Source of the DNA: Inediibacterium massiliense
GTDB lineage: Bacteria; Bacillota; Clostridia; Peptostreptococcales; Thermotaleaceae
Length of the DNA: 64,000 nt
NCBI RefSeq assembly: GCF_001282725.1
Contig: NZ_LN876587.1
Span: 1,173,695-1,237,694, forward strand
Direction of reading: 5' to 3'
Both the position numbers and the translations under genes were made by a program. Within the stretch, counting starts at the first letter, position 1; every line of letters starts with the position of its first letter. The notes beneath the pieces are model-generated. The model had not been told where the DNA came from. It worked only from the letters and a program-made list of their open reading frames with translations, and searched no databases. Positions 34,167-43,547 of this stretch are shown here, piece after piece.

Positions 34167-34937
34167 TTAAATTCTCTTATAAAAAAACGTTTTTACAGAA
34201 TCCAACTGATATCTTGTAGGCAATATAATTTGTTCTGTACTTCCTACAAATAATACTCCATTCTCTTTTAATGCATCTCTAAATTTTTTATACATAATTT
34301 CTTTAGATTCTTCTGTAAAATAGATCATCACATTCCTACATACAATCAAATCACATTGATCTGGATATGGATCTTTTAATAAATTATGCTGTTTAAATTG
34401 GACACAATTTTTAATTTCATCTTTGATTTTAAAAGATTCTCCTATTTTTTCAAAATATTTACTTGCTAAATGCTTAGGTACATTTTCAATACTCTTAGCA
34501 GAATAAATTCCTGTCTTAGCTTTTTGAATTACTTCTTTATCAATATCTGTAGCCAAAATTTTTATATTGCTTAAAGGCACTAATTCACTCAAAGCCATAA
34601 CTAATGAATAAGGTTCATCTCCAGTAGAACATGCAGCACTCCATATTTTTAAAGTTCTACTCTTTTTTAAAAGATCAGGAAAAATATCCTTTTGTAAAAT
34701 AGTCCATTGACTAGCATTTCTAAAAAATTCAGAAACATTAATGGTAAGATAATTAATAAATTCTTCAAAAATCTTTGCATCTTTATTCATTGCATTAAAG
34801 TAATCATCATAATTTGAAAAGTTGTTTCTTTTCATTAAAGAATCAATTCTTCTTTTCATCTGTCTTTCTTTATAATAAGATAAATTGATTCCTGTCTTTT
34901 TATGGACTTTCTCTTTGAATAGCTCATAATTGTTCAT
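34167..34937 (-). CDS. cheR: CheR-type protein-glutamate methyltransferase
   Basis: SAM-dependent enzyme of 256 aa that methylates chemoreceptor glutamates. The N-terminal helical domain (about residues 1-75) is followed by the SAM-binding core LKIWSAACSTGDEPYSLVMA and CDLIVCRNVMIYF. The length fits CheR. No other chemotaxis gene is nearby, so it may serve receptors encoded elsewhere or another methylation target. AAGGGGGCAAG precedes the ATG. Confidence 0.9.
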   Translation of the reverse strand: MNNYELFKEKVHKKTGINLSYYKERQMKRRIDSLMKRNNFSNYDDYFNAMNKDAKIFEEFINYLTINVSEFFRNASQWTILQKDIFPDLLKKSRTLKIWSAACSTGDEPYSLVMALSELVPLSNIKILATDIDKEVIQKAKTGIYSAKSIENVPKHLASKYFEKIGESFKIKDEIKNCVQFKQHNLLKDPYPDQCDLIVCRNVMIYFTEESKEIMYKKFRDALKENGVLFVGSTEQIILPTRYQLDSVKTFFYKRI

Positions 34938-35000
34938 AGCTTGCCCCCTTTAATATTCATTCTTTTTCATACTAAATTTATATATACCCCTAAATTTAGA

Positions 35001-35033
35001 AAAGAATAAGGAAGATGATCTTCCTTATTCTTT
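35001..35033 (-). terminator. Hairpin at the end of ispH-rpsA
   Basis: A 16-bp self-complementary stem (35001-35016 with 35018-35033) overlaps the stop codon, followed by TTTTCTAAATTT on the minus strand. Confidence 0.65.
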
Positions 35034-37007
35034 AGATCCTAATATTTCTCCTATAGTAGTTGGTTCATCTTGATTGATTTGTTCTAAATTCGGTTCATTT
35101 GTATCCTCAACAGCTTCTTTGATACTTAAACTCATTCTTTTAGTTTCTTTATTTAAATCAAGTATTTTCACGTTTACTTTTTGTCCTACATGAATTTCTT
35201 CAGATGGCTTTGCAATATGTCTATCACAGATTTGAGAAATATGAACAAGTCCATCTATTCCTGATTCTACTTCAACAAATGCACCAAAATCTACAAGCTT
35301 TAATACTTTTCCTTCAACAATATCTCCAACATGATATCTCTCTTCTACAGTTTCCCATGGTTCTTTTGTAAGTTGTTTCATTCCCAATGATATTCTCTCT
35401 TTTTCTTTATCAAAGTCCAATACAATTACTTTTACTTTATCTCCTACTTTAACTACTTCTGTAGGATGTTTGATTCTTCCCCAAGCAAGATCAGAGATAT
35501 GAACAAGACCATCTACTCCTCCAATATCTACAAATGCACCAAAATCTACAATTCTTCTTACTTCTCCTTCTATCACTTTGTCCTTTGAGATGTTTTCCCA
35601 TAACATACGACGTTTTACTTGATTTTCTTCTTCCATAACTGCCTTACGAGAAAATACAATTTTTTTCTTTTTTTGATCAAACTCAATTACTCGTACATAT
35701 AATTCTTTCCCTAGAAAGATTTTCATATCCTCTACATAGCTAGTAGATAATTGAGATGCTGGGATAAATCCTCTAATTTCTTTGTATCCAGCAATGACTC
35801 CACCCTTTACTACCTCTAAAACTTTTACAGAAATTACATTGTTTTTTCCTTCTGATTCTTCTAGTTCTTCCCAATCTTTTTTTGCATCTACTCTTTTTTT
35901 AGATAAAAGAAGGTTTCCTTCTCCATCATCTGTACTTACTATATATACTTCTATTTCATCTCCTTCTTTTACTATGTCACGAGGATTGATCGAAGGATCA
36001 TTAGAGATTTCGCCTTTAGGAATAATTCCATCTGATTTATATCCTACATTTACCATAATTTCTTGATTTGTAACAAGAATAACAGTTCCTTTTACAACTT
36101 CTCCTCTTCTAAGGACTTTAAAACTTTTTTCATATTCCTCCATCATATTCATCATATCATTGTTTTCTGTATTATTCATTTTATGAATAGCCTCCTTAAT
36201 AATCCAGTCCGGTGTTGAAGCTCCGGCTGTTACTCCAATTTTATCAAATTTTTTTATTTCTTCTAGTGGTAACTCTTCAGCAGTTTCTATATGATAAGTA
36301 TTCTTGCAATACTTTTTACTGATTTGTACCAATTTCTGTGTATTTGAACTATGATAGCCACCAATCACAATCATAGCATCTACCATCTGGGCTACCTGGG
36401 CACATGATTTCTGCCTTTCTATTGTAGCTGTACAAATAGTATTAAATGTTTTTAATGTAGTAGATTTTTTTTCTAGTTCTTCTACTACATGATTCCATAA
36501 CTCTTGAGTAATAGTGGTTTGTGCTACTACACAAATTTTATTTAGAGATTCTAATTTTGAAACAGCTTCTAGATTTTCTATAATATAAGCTTGATTATTA
36601 CACCACCCATTAATGCCTATGACTTCAGGATGTTTTGGATTTCCTACAATAACAATATTATAACCTTTGTCATAATATTCTTTTGCAATTTTTTGTACTT
36701 TTCTTACAAAAGGACAAGTAGCGTCAATCAATTGTATATTATGTTCATGAGTAGAATCATAAAAATTAAGAGGAACTCCATGAGACCGTATAATTAAAGT
36801 TTTATCTTGTGCCTTTTTTATATCTTCAATCGCAAAGACTCCCATAGACTCTAACTTATCTATTACTTGATGATTATGAATCAGTGGCCCATAGGTATAT
36901 ATTTTTTTATTATGGTCTTTATCAATAGCATCTATCGTTTGATTCATAGCTCTCTTGACCCCAAAGCAAAAACCTGCATTATCTGCAACAATAATTTTCA
37001 ATATCAT
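35025..37007 (-). CDS. ispH: IspH-ribosomal protein S1 fusion
   Basis: Bifunctional protein of 660 aa. Residues about 1-280 are 4-hydroxy-3-methylbut-2-enyl diphosphate reductase of the MEP isoprenoid pathway. Its iron-sulfur cysteines are visible in NAGFCFGVKRAM, DATCPFVRK and TICTATIERQ. Residues about 300-640 carry four S1 RNA-binding repeats; the last two are the best conserved (VDFGAFVDIGGVDGLVHIS, VDFGAFVEVESGIDGLVHIS). This fusion is known in Clostridia. The ATG at 37007 with GGAGGG upstream is preferred over a start at 37025. Confidence 0.95.
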   Translation of the reverse strand: MILKIIVADNAGFCFGVKRAMNQTIDAIDKDHNKKIYTYGPLIHNHQVIDKLESMGVFAIEDIKKAQDKTLIIRSHGVPLNFYDSTHEHNIQLIDATCPFVRKVQKIAKEYYDKGYNIVIVGNPKHPEVIGINGWCNNQAYIIENLEAVSKLESLNKICVVAQTTITQELWNHVVEELEKKSTTLKTFNTICTATIERQKSCAQVAQMVDAMIVIGGYHSSNTQKLVQISKKYCKNTYHIETAEELPLEEIKKFDKIGVTAGASTPDWIIKEAIHKMNNTENNDMMNMMEEYEKSFKVLRRGEVVKGTVILVTNQEIMVNVGYKSDGIIPKGEISNDPSINPRDIVKEGDEIEVYIVSTDDGEGNLLLSKKRVDAKKDWEELEESEGKNNVISVKVLEVVKGGVIAGYKEIRGFIPASQLSTSYVEDMKIFLGKELYVRVIEFDQKKKKIVFSRKAVMEEENQVKRRMLWENISKDKVIEGEVRRIVDFGAFVDIGGVDGLVHISDLAWGRIKHPTEVVKVGDKVKVIVLDFDKEKERISLGMKQLTKEPWETVEERYHVGDIVEGKVLKLVDFGAFVEVESGIDGLVHISQICDRHIAKPSEEIHVGQKVNVKILDLNKETKRMSLSIKEAVEDTNEPNLEQINQDEPTTIGEILGSKE

Positions 37008-37085
37008 ACTCCCTCCTATAGGCACATTTATTTTAGATTCTACATATTCCTACAAACTCCTTCTTTAAAATTAGAAAAATCTCTT

Positions 37086-37736
37086 TTATTCTTTTAAATA
37101 TTTTAATATTTCATGGATGACTTGTTCAATTCCTTTTCCTGTAGTATCTATTTCAATAGCATCTTGAGCTTTTTTAAGAGGTGCAATTTCTCTTTCCATG
37201 TCCATTTTATCTCTTTCTTGTATTTCATCTTTAATTTGTTCTAATGTCACTTCAAATCCTTTTTCTTTTAATTCTATATATCTTCTTTCTGCTCTTTCTT
37301 CTATAGATGCAGTCAAATAAAATTTATAAGTAGCATTAGGAAGAACAAAGGTACCAATATCTCTACCATCCATAACTACATCTTTACAAGATGCAATTTC
37401 CCTTTGTAAATAAGTCATTTTTTCTCTAACTGCTAAAATCTTCGCTACATGAGAAACCATTTTGTTTACATTAGGATTTCTGATCTCATCTGTGACCATT
37501 TGCCCATCTAAAAATATATCATTTCCCTTTATATCAATTTTAGTAGATAATAGCATTTTTTCTATATGATCCTGATTTTCAAGGTCTATATTTTCCTTAA
37601 GTACTTTTAAAGCAATTGCTCTATACATAGCACCTGTATCAATATACGTAATATTTTTAATCTCTGATATTTTTTTTGCAATAGTACTTTTTCCAGCTCC
37701 TGCAGGTCCATCTAAAGCAATACTCATACTATTCAT
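37086..37736 (-). CDS. cmk: Cytidylate kinase
   Basis: CMP/dCMP kinase of about 216 aa. The P-loop is ALDGPAGAGKSTIAKKI. YIDTGAMYRAIAL, VVMDGRDIGTFVLP and the RRYIELKEKG lid are typical. It usually precedes ispH-rpsA in Firmicutes, as here. The ATG at 37736 follows GGGGAG by a suitable distance; upstream in-frame codons to 37763 would extend into the preceding flavoprotein gene. Confidence 0.95.
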   Translation of the reverse strand: MNSMSIALDGPAGAGKSTIAKKISEIKNITYIDTGAMYRAIALKVLKENIDLENQDHIEKMLLSTKIDIKGNDIFLDGQMVTDEIRNPNVNKMVSHVAKILAVREKMTYLQREIASCKDVVMDGRDIGTFVLPNATYKFYLTASIEERAERRYIELKEKGFEVTLEQIKDEIQERDKMDMEREIAPLKKAQDAIEIDTTGKGIEQVIHEILKYLKE

Positions 37737-37755
37737 CTCATCTTCTCCCCATTCT

Positions 37756-38991
37756 TTATACATTGCTTCCTGCTACAAAACCCGTAGAAAAAGCAATTTG
37801 AAGATTATATCCTCCTGTTAAAGCATCTACATCAATTACTTCTCCTGCAAAATAAAGATCTTTTATTTTTTTAGATTCCATAGTAGAAGGATTAATTTCT
37901 TTTGTATTGATTCCACCTGAAGTGATGATAGCTTCCTTTATAGGTCTTATGTTTTCTACTGTCATTTTCATATTTTGTAATAAATTCACAAGACTGATTC
38001 TTTCCTCTTTTGTAATTTGGTTTACATATTTTTCTTCTGATATACCAGACAAAGAAATCACAATTGGAATCATTTTTAAAGGAAGTAAATCTTTCAAAGC
38101 ATTTTTAAATTGTTTTTTAGAATATTTTTCAAAATCTTTAATGATTCTTTTATCCAATTGTTCTGAAGTTAAAGCTGGCTTTATATTTAAAAAAATCTCA
38201 ACTTTTCCTTTTTCTATATGATTTTTAATATAATTGCTCATACTAAGGACAATGGGACCTGAAATACCAAAATGTGTGAAAATCATTTCTCCAAATTCTT
38301 CGTAAATTAGTTTTCCCTTAAAACTAGCTTGTAAAGATACATTTTTAAGAGATAGTCCCTGTAACTTTTTTACCCAATCCTGTTGAATTTCTAGTGGAGC
38401 TAGAGAAGGCTTTAGAGAAACAATATCATGTCCAAAAGCTTTTGCAAATTTGTATCCATCTCCTGTAGAACCTGTAGTTGGATAACTCATTCCTCCTGTA
38501 GCTACAATCACTTTATTTCCGAATATTTTTTGTCCATCTATCAATTGTACTCCTGTAACTTGTCCATTTTCTTCTAAAATTTTACTTACTTGTTTTTGAA
38601 GTCTTATATCTACATGATATTCTTTCATATAGTTTTCAAATGCTTTGATTACATCACTTGATTTATCTGACTTTGGAAATACTCTATTTCCTCTCTCTAC
38701 TTTTGTAAAAACGTTATATTTATGCATAAGATTGATTAAATCTTCATTGGTAAAAGTATAAAAGGCACTATACAAAAAATTTTTATTGGTAGTTACATGA
38801 TTTAATAAATCTTCTATATCTCCATTGTTTGTAACATTACATCTTCCTTTTCCAGTAATATAAATCTTTTTTCCAAGCTTTTCATTTTTCTCAAGTAAAA
38901 TCACTTTATTTCCTTTAGCTGCGGCAGTTCCTGCTGCCATCATCCCTGCAGCTCCGCCTCCGATAACAATAACCGTTTCCAATCGTATCAT
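37756..38991 (-). CDS. HI0933/YhiN-type flavoprotein
   Basis: Predicted FAD-binding oxidoreductase of 411 aa. The N-terminal dinucleotide motif is VIVIGGGAAGMMAAGTAAAKG. Further family blocks are GRCNVTNNGD, VATGGMSYPTTGSTGDGY and DALTGGYNLQIAFSTGFVAG at the C-terminus. The family (BaiN/HI0933) is widespread; most members have no proven substrate. It is 3 bases after the histidine-phosphatase gene and runs into cmk, so these are one operon. Confidence 0.92.
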   Translation of the reverse strand: MIRLETVIVIGGGAAGMMAAGTAAAKGNKVILLEKNEKLGKKIYITGKGRCNVTNNGDIEDLLNHVTTNKNFLYSAFYTFTNEDLINLMHKYNVFTKVERGNRVFPKSDKSSDVIKAFENYMKEYHVDIRLQKQVSKILEENGQVTGVQLIDGQKIFGNKVIVATGGMSYPTTGSTGDGYKFAKAFGHDIVSLKPSLAPLEIQQDWVKKLQGLSLKNVSLQASFKGKLIYEEFGEMIFTHFGISGPIVLSMSNYIKNHIEKGKVEIFLNIKPALTSEQLDKRIIKDFEKYSKKQFKNALKDLLPLKMIPIVISLSGISEEKYVNQITKEERISLVNLLQNMKMTVENIRPIKEAIITSGGINTKEINPSTMESKKIKDLYFAGEVIDVDALTGGYNLQIAFSTGFVAGSNV

Positions 38992-38994
38992 CCT

Positions 38995-39609
38995 CTACTT
39001 TATATTTTCTAGATGGCAAGTATCATTTAGGGACACAAGTACAGGTCCATAATCTTTAAAATCAATAATATTAATACAAGTATTATCTAAACTTATTTTA
39101 TAAAAATTAGAAAGATCTATATCCATAATACCAAGTAAAATAGACTTGATAGCTACTCCATGAGAAACAATGACAATATTTTTACCCTCATTTTCTTTCA
39201 CTATATCATATACTGCCCTTAAAGCTCTTTTTTGTACTTCTACTAATGTCTCTCCTCCAGGAATTTGTGCTTCATGAGGTTGGTCTCTCCAAACTGTATA
39301 GTGGCTTTTATAAGTTTTTTGAATTTCATCCATAGTAAGTCCTTCCCAATCACCAAAAGACATTTCTCTTAAATCGTTTATTTTAGAAACAGGTATCCCT
39401 ATTTTTTCTCCTAAAGTTAAAGCCGTCTCATAGGCTCTATCTAAGTTGCTGCTATAGATAGAATCAATTTTATATTTTTTCATTTTTTCTGCCAAAAGAG
39501 CAGCCTGCATTTTTCCTTTGTCTGTTAGTTCGATATTTTGAGAACCTTGTGCTCTAAATTCTAAGTTCCATTTTGTTTGTCCATGTCTTACTAAGTATAA
39601 TCTAGTCAT
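38995..39609 (-). CDS. Histidine phosphatase family protein
   Basis: Phosphatase of 204 aa of the phosphoglycerate-mutase superfamily. The catalytic RHG motif is LYLVRHGQTKWN and the second histidine is in IVIVSHGVAIKSIL. Size and sequence fit CobC/GpmB/PhoE-like cytoplasmic phosphatases; which substrate it uses cannot be decided. First gene of the run to flavoprotein, cmk and ispH-rpsA. AAAGGGGG precedes the ATG. Confidence 0.9.
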   Translation of the reverse strand: MTRLYLVRHGQTKWNLEFRAQGSQNIELTDKGKMQAALLAEKMKKYKIDSIYSSNLDRAYETALTLGEKIGIPVSKINDLREMSFGDWEGLTMDEIQKTYKSHYTVWRDQPHEAQIPGGETLVEVQKRALRAVYDIVKENEGKNIVIVSHGVAIKSILLGIMDIDLSNFYKISLDNTCINIIDFKDYGPVLVSLNDTCHLENIK

Positions 39610-39727
39610 TATTTTTCCCCCTTTAAAATGTCAAATTTATTATACCATTAAATGAATATATTTCTTATTATTTTTCCCTATTTATTAAAAAAATTCTCAT
39701 ATTCTTATTCAAACTATCATAAAATAA

Positions 39728-39754
39728 AAAGCTACGGAAACTCCGTAGCCTTTT
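39728..39754 (-). terminator. Terminator of the RpiR-type gene
   Basis: GCTACGGA (39731-39738) pairs with TCCGTAGC (39742-39749), with A and T runs on the two sides, directly after the stop codon on the minus strand. Confidence 0.85.
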
Positions 39755-39757
39755 ATT

Positions 39758-40633
39758 TTATAATATGGTATTTTTGTCATTATACACATTATGTTTTTCC
39801 CAAATGTGCTCTAATGTATTAAATGTATTGGCTATTTCTGATTTTTCTCTCATTCCTACCGCAACTACTAAAGCATTAATCAAACTTAAAGGTGCCACTA
39901 AAGAATCTACAAAAGATGCCATATGACTTCTGGCAATAAGTGTATAATCTGAAATAGCTGCAATAGGAGAAACTTTACTATCTGTAATTCCTACAACTAA
40001 AGCTCCCTTTTCCTTTGTAAAGTTTATTGCATTTAATGTATTGGCAGAATATCTTGGAAAACTCATTCCTATTACTACATCATCTTTTCCTACTCTTAAC
40101 ATTTGTTCAAATACATCACTTACTCCAGGTGTTACAATTTTTACATTGTCCAATATAAGGTTTAAATAAAATCCCAAATATTCAGCTAACGTACTTGAAC
40201 TTCTAAGGCCTATAATATAAATTCTTTTGGCATTGAAGATACTATCTACAACATTTTGAAAAACATCATCATCAATCTCTTCAATAGTAGCTTTAATGTT
40301 ATCCATATCTTCTTTTAAAACCTTCTTGAGCACTGCTCCTTCATTTGTATAGTCATTAGACATTTCAAGTCTTTGTACCGTAGTAAGTTTTGTCTTAATC
40401 AGTTCTTGCAGTTCTTGTTGAAGTTGTGGATATCCTTCATATCCTAACGCATTTGCAAAACGTACAACTGTAGACTCACTTACTCCTACTTTGTTTCCTA
40501 ATTTAGATGCAGTCATAAAAGCAGCTTTATCATAATTATTCATAATAAATTGAGCAATTAATTTTTGACCTTTACTCAGTCTTGAAAAACTTTTCTGTAT
40601 GATTTTTATTAAATCTACACGATCATCTCTCAT
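39758..40633 (-). CDS. MurR/RpiR-family transcriptional regulator
   Basis: Regulator of 291 aa. An N-terminal RpiR HTH (LSKGQKLIAQFIMNNYDKAA, then SESTVVRFANALGYEGYPQL) is followed by a SIS sugar-phosphate-binding domain (about residues 125-260; RIYIIGLRSSSTLAEYLG, VVIGMSFPRYSANTL). RpiR-type proteins usually respond to phosphosugars. Here the gene follows the kor genes by 30 bases on the same strand and ends in a terminator, so it may sense or control 2-oxoacid oxidation. The ligand is unknown. Confidence 0.9.
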   Translation of the reverse strand: MRDDRVDLIKIIQKSFSRLSKGQKLIAQFIMNNYDKAAFMTASKLGNKVGVSESTVVRFANALGYEGYPQLQQELQELIKTKLTTVQRLEMSNDYTNEGAVLKKVLKEDMDNIKATIEEIDDDVFQNVVDSIFNAKRIYIIGLRSSSTLAEYLGFYLNLILDNVKIVTPGVSDVFEQMLRVGKDDVVIGMSFPRYSANTLNAINFTKEKGALVVGITDSKVSPIAAISDYTLIARSHMASFVDSLVAPLSLINALVVAVGMREKSEIANTFNTLEHIWEKHNVYNDKNTIL

Positions 40634-40663
40634 GAAAATTTTCCTTTCGAGCTGAATTAAATT

Positions 40664-41203
40664 TTATCCTCTAGCAATCAGTTTATATCCTTCTTCTAGA
40701 GCTTTTTTGTTTAAATCTTCTGTCCCTTTTGGTACTCTGTTTAAAACAGCAGCTTCTAAAGATTCTTTAGACGCTATATTCATTATACCATTTATTGCGC
40801 CAATTGCAATAATATTTGCGACCATCGGTTTTTTTAACGCTTCACTTGCAGTTTGTAGAATTGGAATTCGAATAACTTCTTTTGATACTATATCAGAAGA
40901 AACCTCTACACTTGAATCTACTAATACAATAGTATTTTCTTTTGTATCATTTGCATATTTATTACAAGCTACCTGTGTTAAAGATAGTAATAAGCCAACA
41001 TTTTGAACTTTAGGAAAGTCTATTTCCTCACTACTAATGATTACTTCTGCTTTACTAGCACCTCCACGAGCTTCAGGCCCATAGGATTGAGATTGGATAG
41101 CATTTTTCCCATCCATAATAGCAGCTTCTGCTAAAATGATTCCTCCTAAAATAAGACCTTGCCCTCCTGAACCAGTTAATCTTAATTCTATTTGTTTAGA
41201 CAT
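40664..41203 (-). CDS. korC: 2-oxoacid:ferredoxin oxidoreductase, gamma subunit
   Basis: Subunit of 179 aa of the ferredoxin-dependent 2-oxoacid oxidoreductase. The family start LRLTGSGGQGLILGGIILAE and the middle SYGPEARGGASKAEVIIS are clear. It works with the alpha, beta and ferredoxin-like subunits encoded just upstream (1- to 2-base gaps). Whether the substrate is 2-oxoglutarate (Kor) or branched-chain 2-oxoacids (Vor) cannot be decided; the symbols are provisional. Confidence 0.9.
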   Translation of the reverse strand: MSKQIELRLTGSGGQGLILGGIILAEAAIMDGKNAIQSQSYGPEARGGASKAEVIISSEEIDFPKVQNVGLLLSLTQVACNKYANDTKENTIVLVDSSVEVSSDIVSKEVIRIPILQTASEALKKPMVANIIAIGAINGIMNIASKESLEAAVLNRVPKGTEDLNKKALEEGYKLIARG

Positions 41204-41204
41204 A

Positions 41205-42026
41205 CTATCTCTCCTTTATAAATCTATCAATGATTTTTTGATATGACTCTGTATATTCTGGAGCTTGAGTATTTTTAAACTCTCCAATTACAAACTTTCC
41301 TTCTAATTGCTCTGGTGACATTTTTTGTGCTGCTTTTACATCTACTGCATGATCTTTTTGCCATTTTAAAATATCCACAGCTGAACCCTTTTTATTTTTT
41401 CTTGCATAATATGTTGGACAGTTACTTAAACCTTCAATCAATGAAAATCCTTTGTTTTTAATACCATTTTCAATTAATTTAATCATTTGATTTGCATGAT
41501 AAACAGTTCCTCTAGCTACATAAGTAGCTCCTGCACCATCTACAAGCTTTGGAATATCAAAAGGTCTATCTACATTTCCAAAAGGTGCTGTAGTACCTAA
41601 ATCTCCAGTAGGCGTTGTAGGAGAGAATTGTCCTCCTGTCATTCCATAAATATTGTTATTAAATACAATTGTTGTAATATCAATATTTCTTCTTGCTGCA
41701 TGAATTAAATGGTTTCCTCCGATGGCTGTTGCATCACCATCTCCAGTAATTACGATTACTTCAAGTTCTGGTCTAGCCATTTTTACACCTGTTGCAAAAG
41801 CTAACGCTCTACCATGAGTAGTATGAAGCGTATTAAAGTTCATATATCCTGGTGCTCTCGAAGAACATCCTATTCCAGATACGATACATACTTTATCTCT
41901 ATCTAATCCTAAATTGTCAATTGCTTGTGCAATGGCTCTCATTAAAGTACCATGACCACATCCAGGACACCAAATATGGGGTAATTTGTTCATTCTAAAA
42001 TAATCTTGAATCAATGGGCTCGTCAT
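41205..42026 (-). CDS. korB: 2-oxoacid:ferredoxin oxidoreductase, beta (TPP) subunit
   Basis: Thiamine diphosphate-binding subunit of 273 aa. WCPGCGHGTLMRA and the TPP motif GDGDATAIGGNHLIHAARRN, followed by NNIYGMTGGQFSPTTP, are diagnostic. It decarboxylates the 2-oxoacid and passes electrons through iron-sulfur clusters to ferredoxin, making an acyl-CoA. Encoded 1 base after the alpha subunit and 1 base before gamma. Confidence 0.94.
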   Translation of the reverse strand: MTSPLIQDYFRMNKLPHIWCPGCGHGTLMRAIAQAIDNLGLDRDKVCIVSGIGCSSRAPGYMNFNTLHTTHGRALAFATGVKMARPELEVIVITGDGDATAIGGNHLIHAARRNIDITTIVFNNNIYGMTGGQFSPTTPTGDLGTTAPFGNVDRPFDIPKLVDGAGATYVARGTVYHANQMIKLIENGIKNKGFSLIEGLSNCPTYYARKNKKGSAVDILKWQKDHAVDVKAAQKMSPEQLEGKFVIGEFKNTQAPEYTESYQKIIDRFIKER

Positions 42027-42027
42027 C

Positions 42028-43167
42028 CTAGATTACCTCCTCAATTTTAGATAGTATCTCATCAGGAGTAATAATATCACCATTTACTTTTCCAATATGG
42101 AAAATCTCTGATGCACCTTTTACCACTCTCTCAACTTCCATCACTAATTGTCCATAGTTTAATTCTGCAACAATAATACCTTTTGTTTTTTGTGCGAATT
42201 CTTGTACTTGTTTTTCTGGAAAAGGCCAAATAGTAACTGGTCTAAACATACCAACCTTTAATCCTTTTTCTCTAGCTTTTTTTACCGCACTCTTTGCAGA
42301 TCTTGCACTTCCTCCATAAGAAAATACAACGATTTCTGCATCTTCCATACAAAACTCTTCATAAGTTACAATATCATCTATATTATCTTCTATTTTTTTC
42401 ATAAGTCTAGTACAAAGTTGATCTGCTATTTCATGGCTATTTACTGGGAATCCAGATTCATCATGAACAAGACCTGTTACATTGTATCTAAAACCATCTC
42501 CAAATCCTGCCATAGGTGAAACATATTCCCCTTCTTCTACATGATATGCTAAATAGTTTTGATCCCCTTTTTCAGGTCTTTTGCGATCAATAATTTCTAA
42601 TTCACTAGGATCAGGAATCGCAATTCCTTCTCTCATATGGCCTACAATTTCATCTAATAATAATATAACCGGTGTTCTATATTTTTCAGCAAGGTTAAAT
42701 GCTCTTACTGTTAAATCAAAAGTTTCTTTTACAGAAGATGGAGATATAGCAATCACTGGATGATCTCCATGAGTTCCCCATCTTGCTTGCATTACATCTC
42801 CTTGGGATGGAGAAGTAGGAAGTCCAGTACTTGGGCCATGTCTTTGCACATTTACAATCACACATGGAACTTCTGCCATAGCAGCATAACCAATATTTTC
42901 TTGTTTTAATGAAAATCCAGGACCACTTGTAGCAGTCATAGCTTTCACTCCTGTAAGAGCAGCTCCTATTGTAGCAGCCATTCCTGCAATTTCGTCTTCC
43001 ATTTGAATGAATTTTCCGCCTACTTTAGGGAGTTTCTCAGCAGATCCTTCTGCAATTTCTGTCGAAGGAGTAATCGGATATCCTCCATAAAAACGCATTC
43101 CAGCAGCAATAGCTCCCTCCACACAGGCTTCATTCCCCTGCATAAGTTTGATATTATTTTTCTTCAT
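42028..43167 (-). CDS. korA: 2-oxoacid:ferredoxin oxidoreductase, alpha subunit
   Basis: Subunit of 379 aa with the pyrimidine-binding domain (GNEACVEGAIAAGMRFYGGY, PITPSTEIAE) and the transketolase C-terminal-like domain. TATSGPGFSLKQENIGYAAM is a family hallmark. Overlaps the ferredoxin-like subunit gene by 14 bp. Often annotated VorB or KorA; the four-gene order delta-alpha-beta-gamma is common in Clostridia. Confidence 0.94.
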   Translation of the reverse strand: MKKNNIKLMQGNEACVEGAIAAGMRFYGGYPITPSTEIAEGSAEKLPKVGGKFIQMEDEIAGMAATIGAALTGVKAMTATSGPGFSLKQENIGYAAMAEVPCVIVNVQRHGPSTGLPTSPSQGDVMQARWGTHGDHPVIAISPSSVKETFDLTVRAFNLAEKYRTPVILLLDEIVGHMREGIAIPDPSELEIIDRKRPEKGDQNYLAYHVEEGEYVSPMAGFGDGFRYNVTGLVHDESGFPVNSHEIADQLCTRLMKKIEDNIDDIVTYEEFCMEDAEIVVFSYGGSARSAKSAVKKAREKGLKVGMFRPVTIWPFPEKQVQEFAQKTKGIIVAELNYGQLVMEVERVVKGASEIFHIGKVNGDIITPDEILSKIEEVI

Positions 43168-43369
43168 CTTCTATACCTCCTAGATAAATTGCATAATCAG
43201 GACAGCGAAGTTCACATAAACCACATTTTATACAGTTTTCTAAATCAACTATTTCAATCTTTTCATTTTTTAACGCAAGTACCTTCTTAGGACAGAATTC
43301 CACACAAATTCCACAACCCTTACACCAGCTTTTTTTAATAATCAATTTCTTTTCGTTTTGGTTGGCCAT
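43154..43369 (-). CDS. korD: Ferredoxin-like (4Fe-4S) delta subunit
   Basis: Protein of 71 aa with two complete 4Fe-4S cluster motifs, CKGCGICVEFCP and CIKCGLCELRCP. It carries electrons from the TPP site to ferredoxin. First gene of the korDABC-rpiR unit. The ATG at 43369 is preferred; a GTG at 43381 lies against the GGAG site. Confidence 0.92.
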   Translation of the reverse strand: MANQNEKKLIIKKSWCKGCGICVEFCPKKVLALKNEKIEIVDLENCIKCGLCELRCPDYAIYLGGIEDEEK

Positions 43370-43547
43370 TTTATCTTTCACTCCATTTCAAGATAATGTT
43401 TTCCTTACATTCATCATAACAAAAAAAAATATGAAATGCAATTTATATTTCATATTTTTAAGAAAATATACAATAATGCAATTTTACTTTCAAATCACAT
43501 GCAAGTTTACCATTATTATTGTATGCATTTATTCAGTGTTAATTCTT

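Noticed and set aside
41205-43369. Pyruvate:ferredoxin oxidoreductase
   Set aside because: The separate delta-alpha-beta-gamma genes and the alpha start GNEACVEGAIAAG fit the Kor/Vor group rather than the usual single-chain clostridial pyruvate enzyme.
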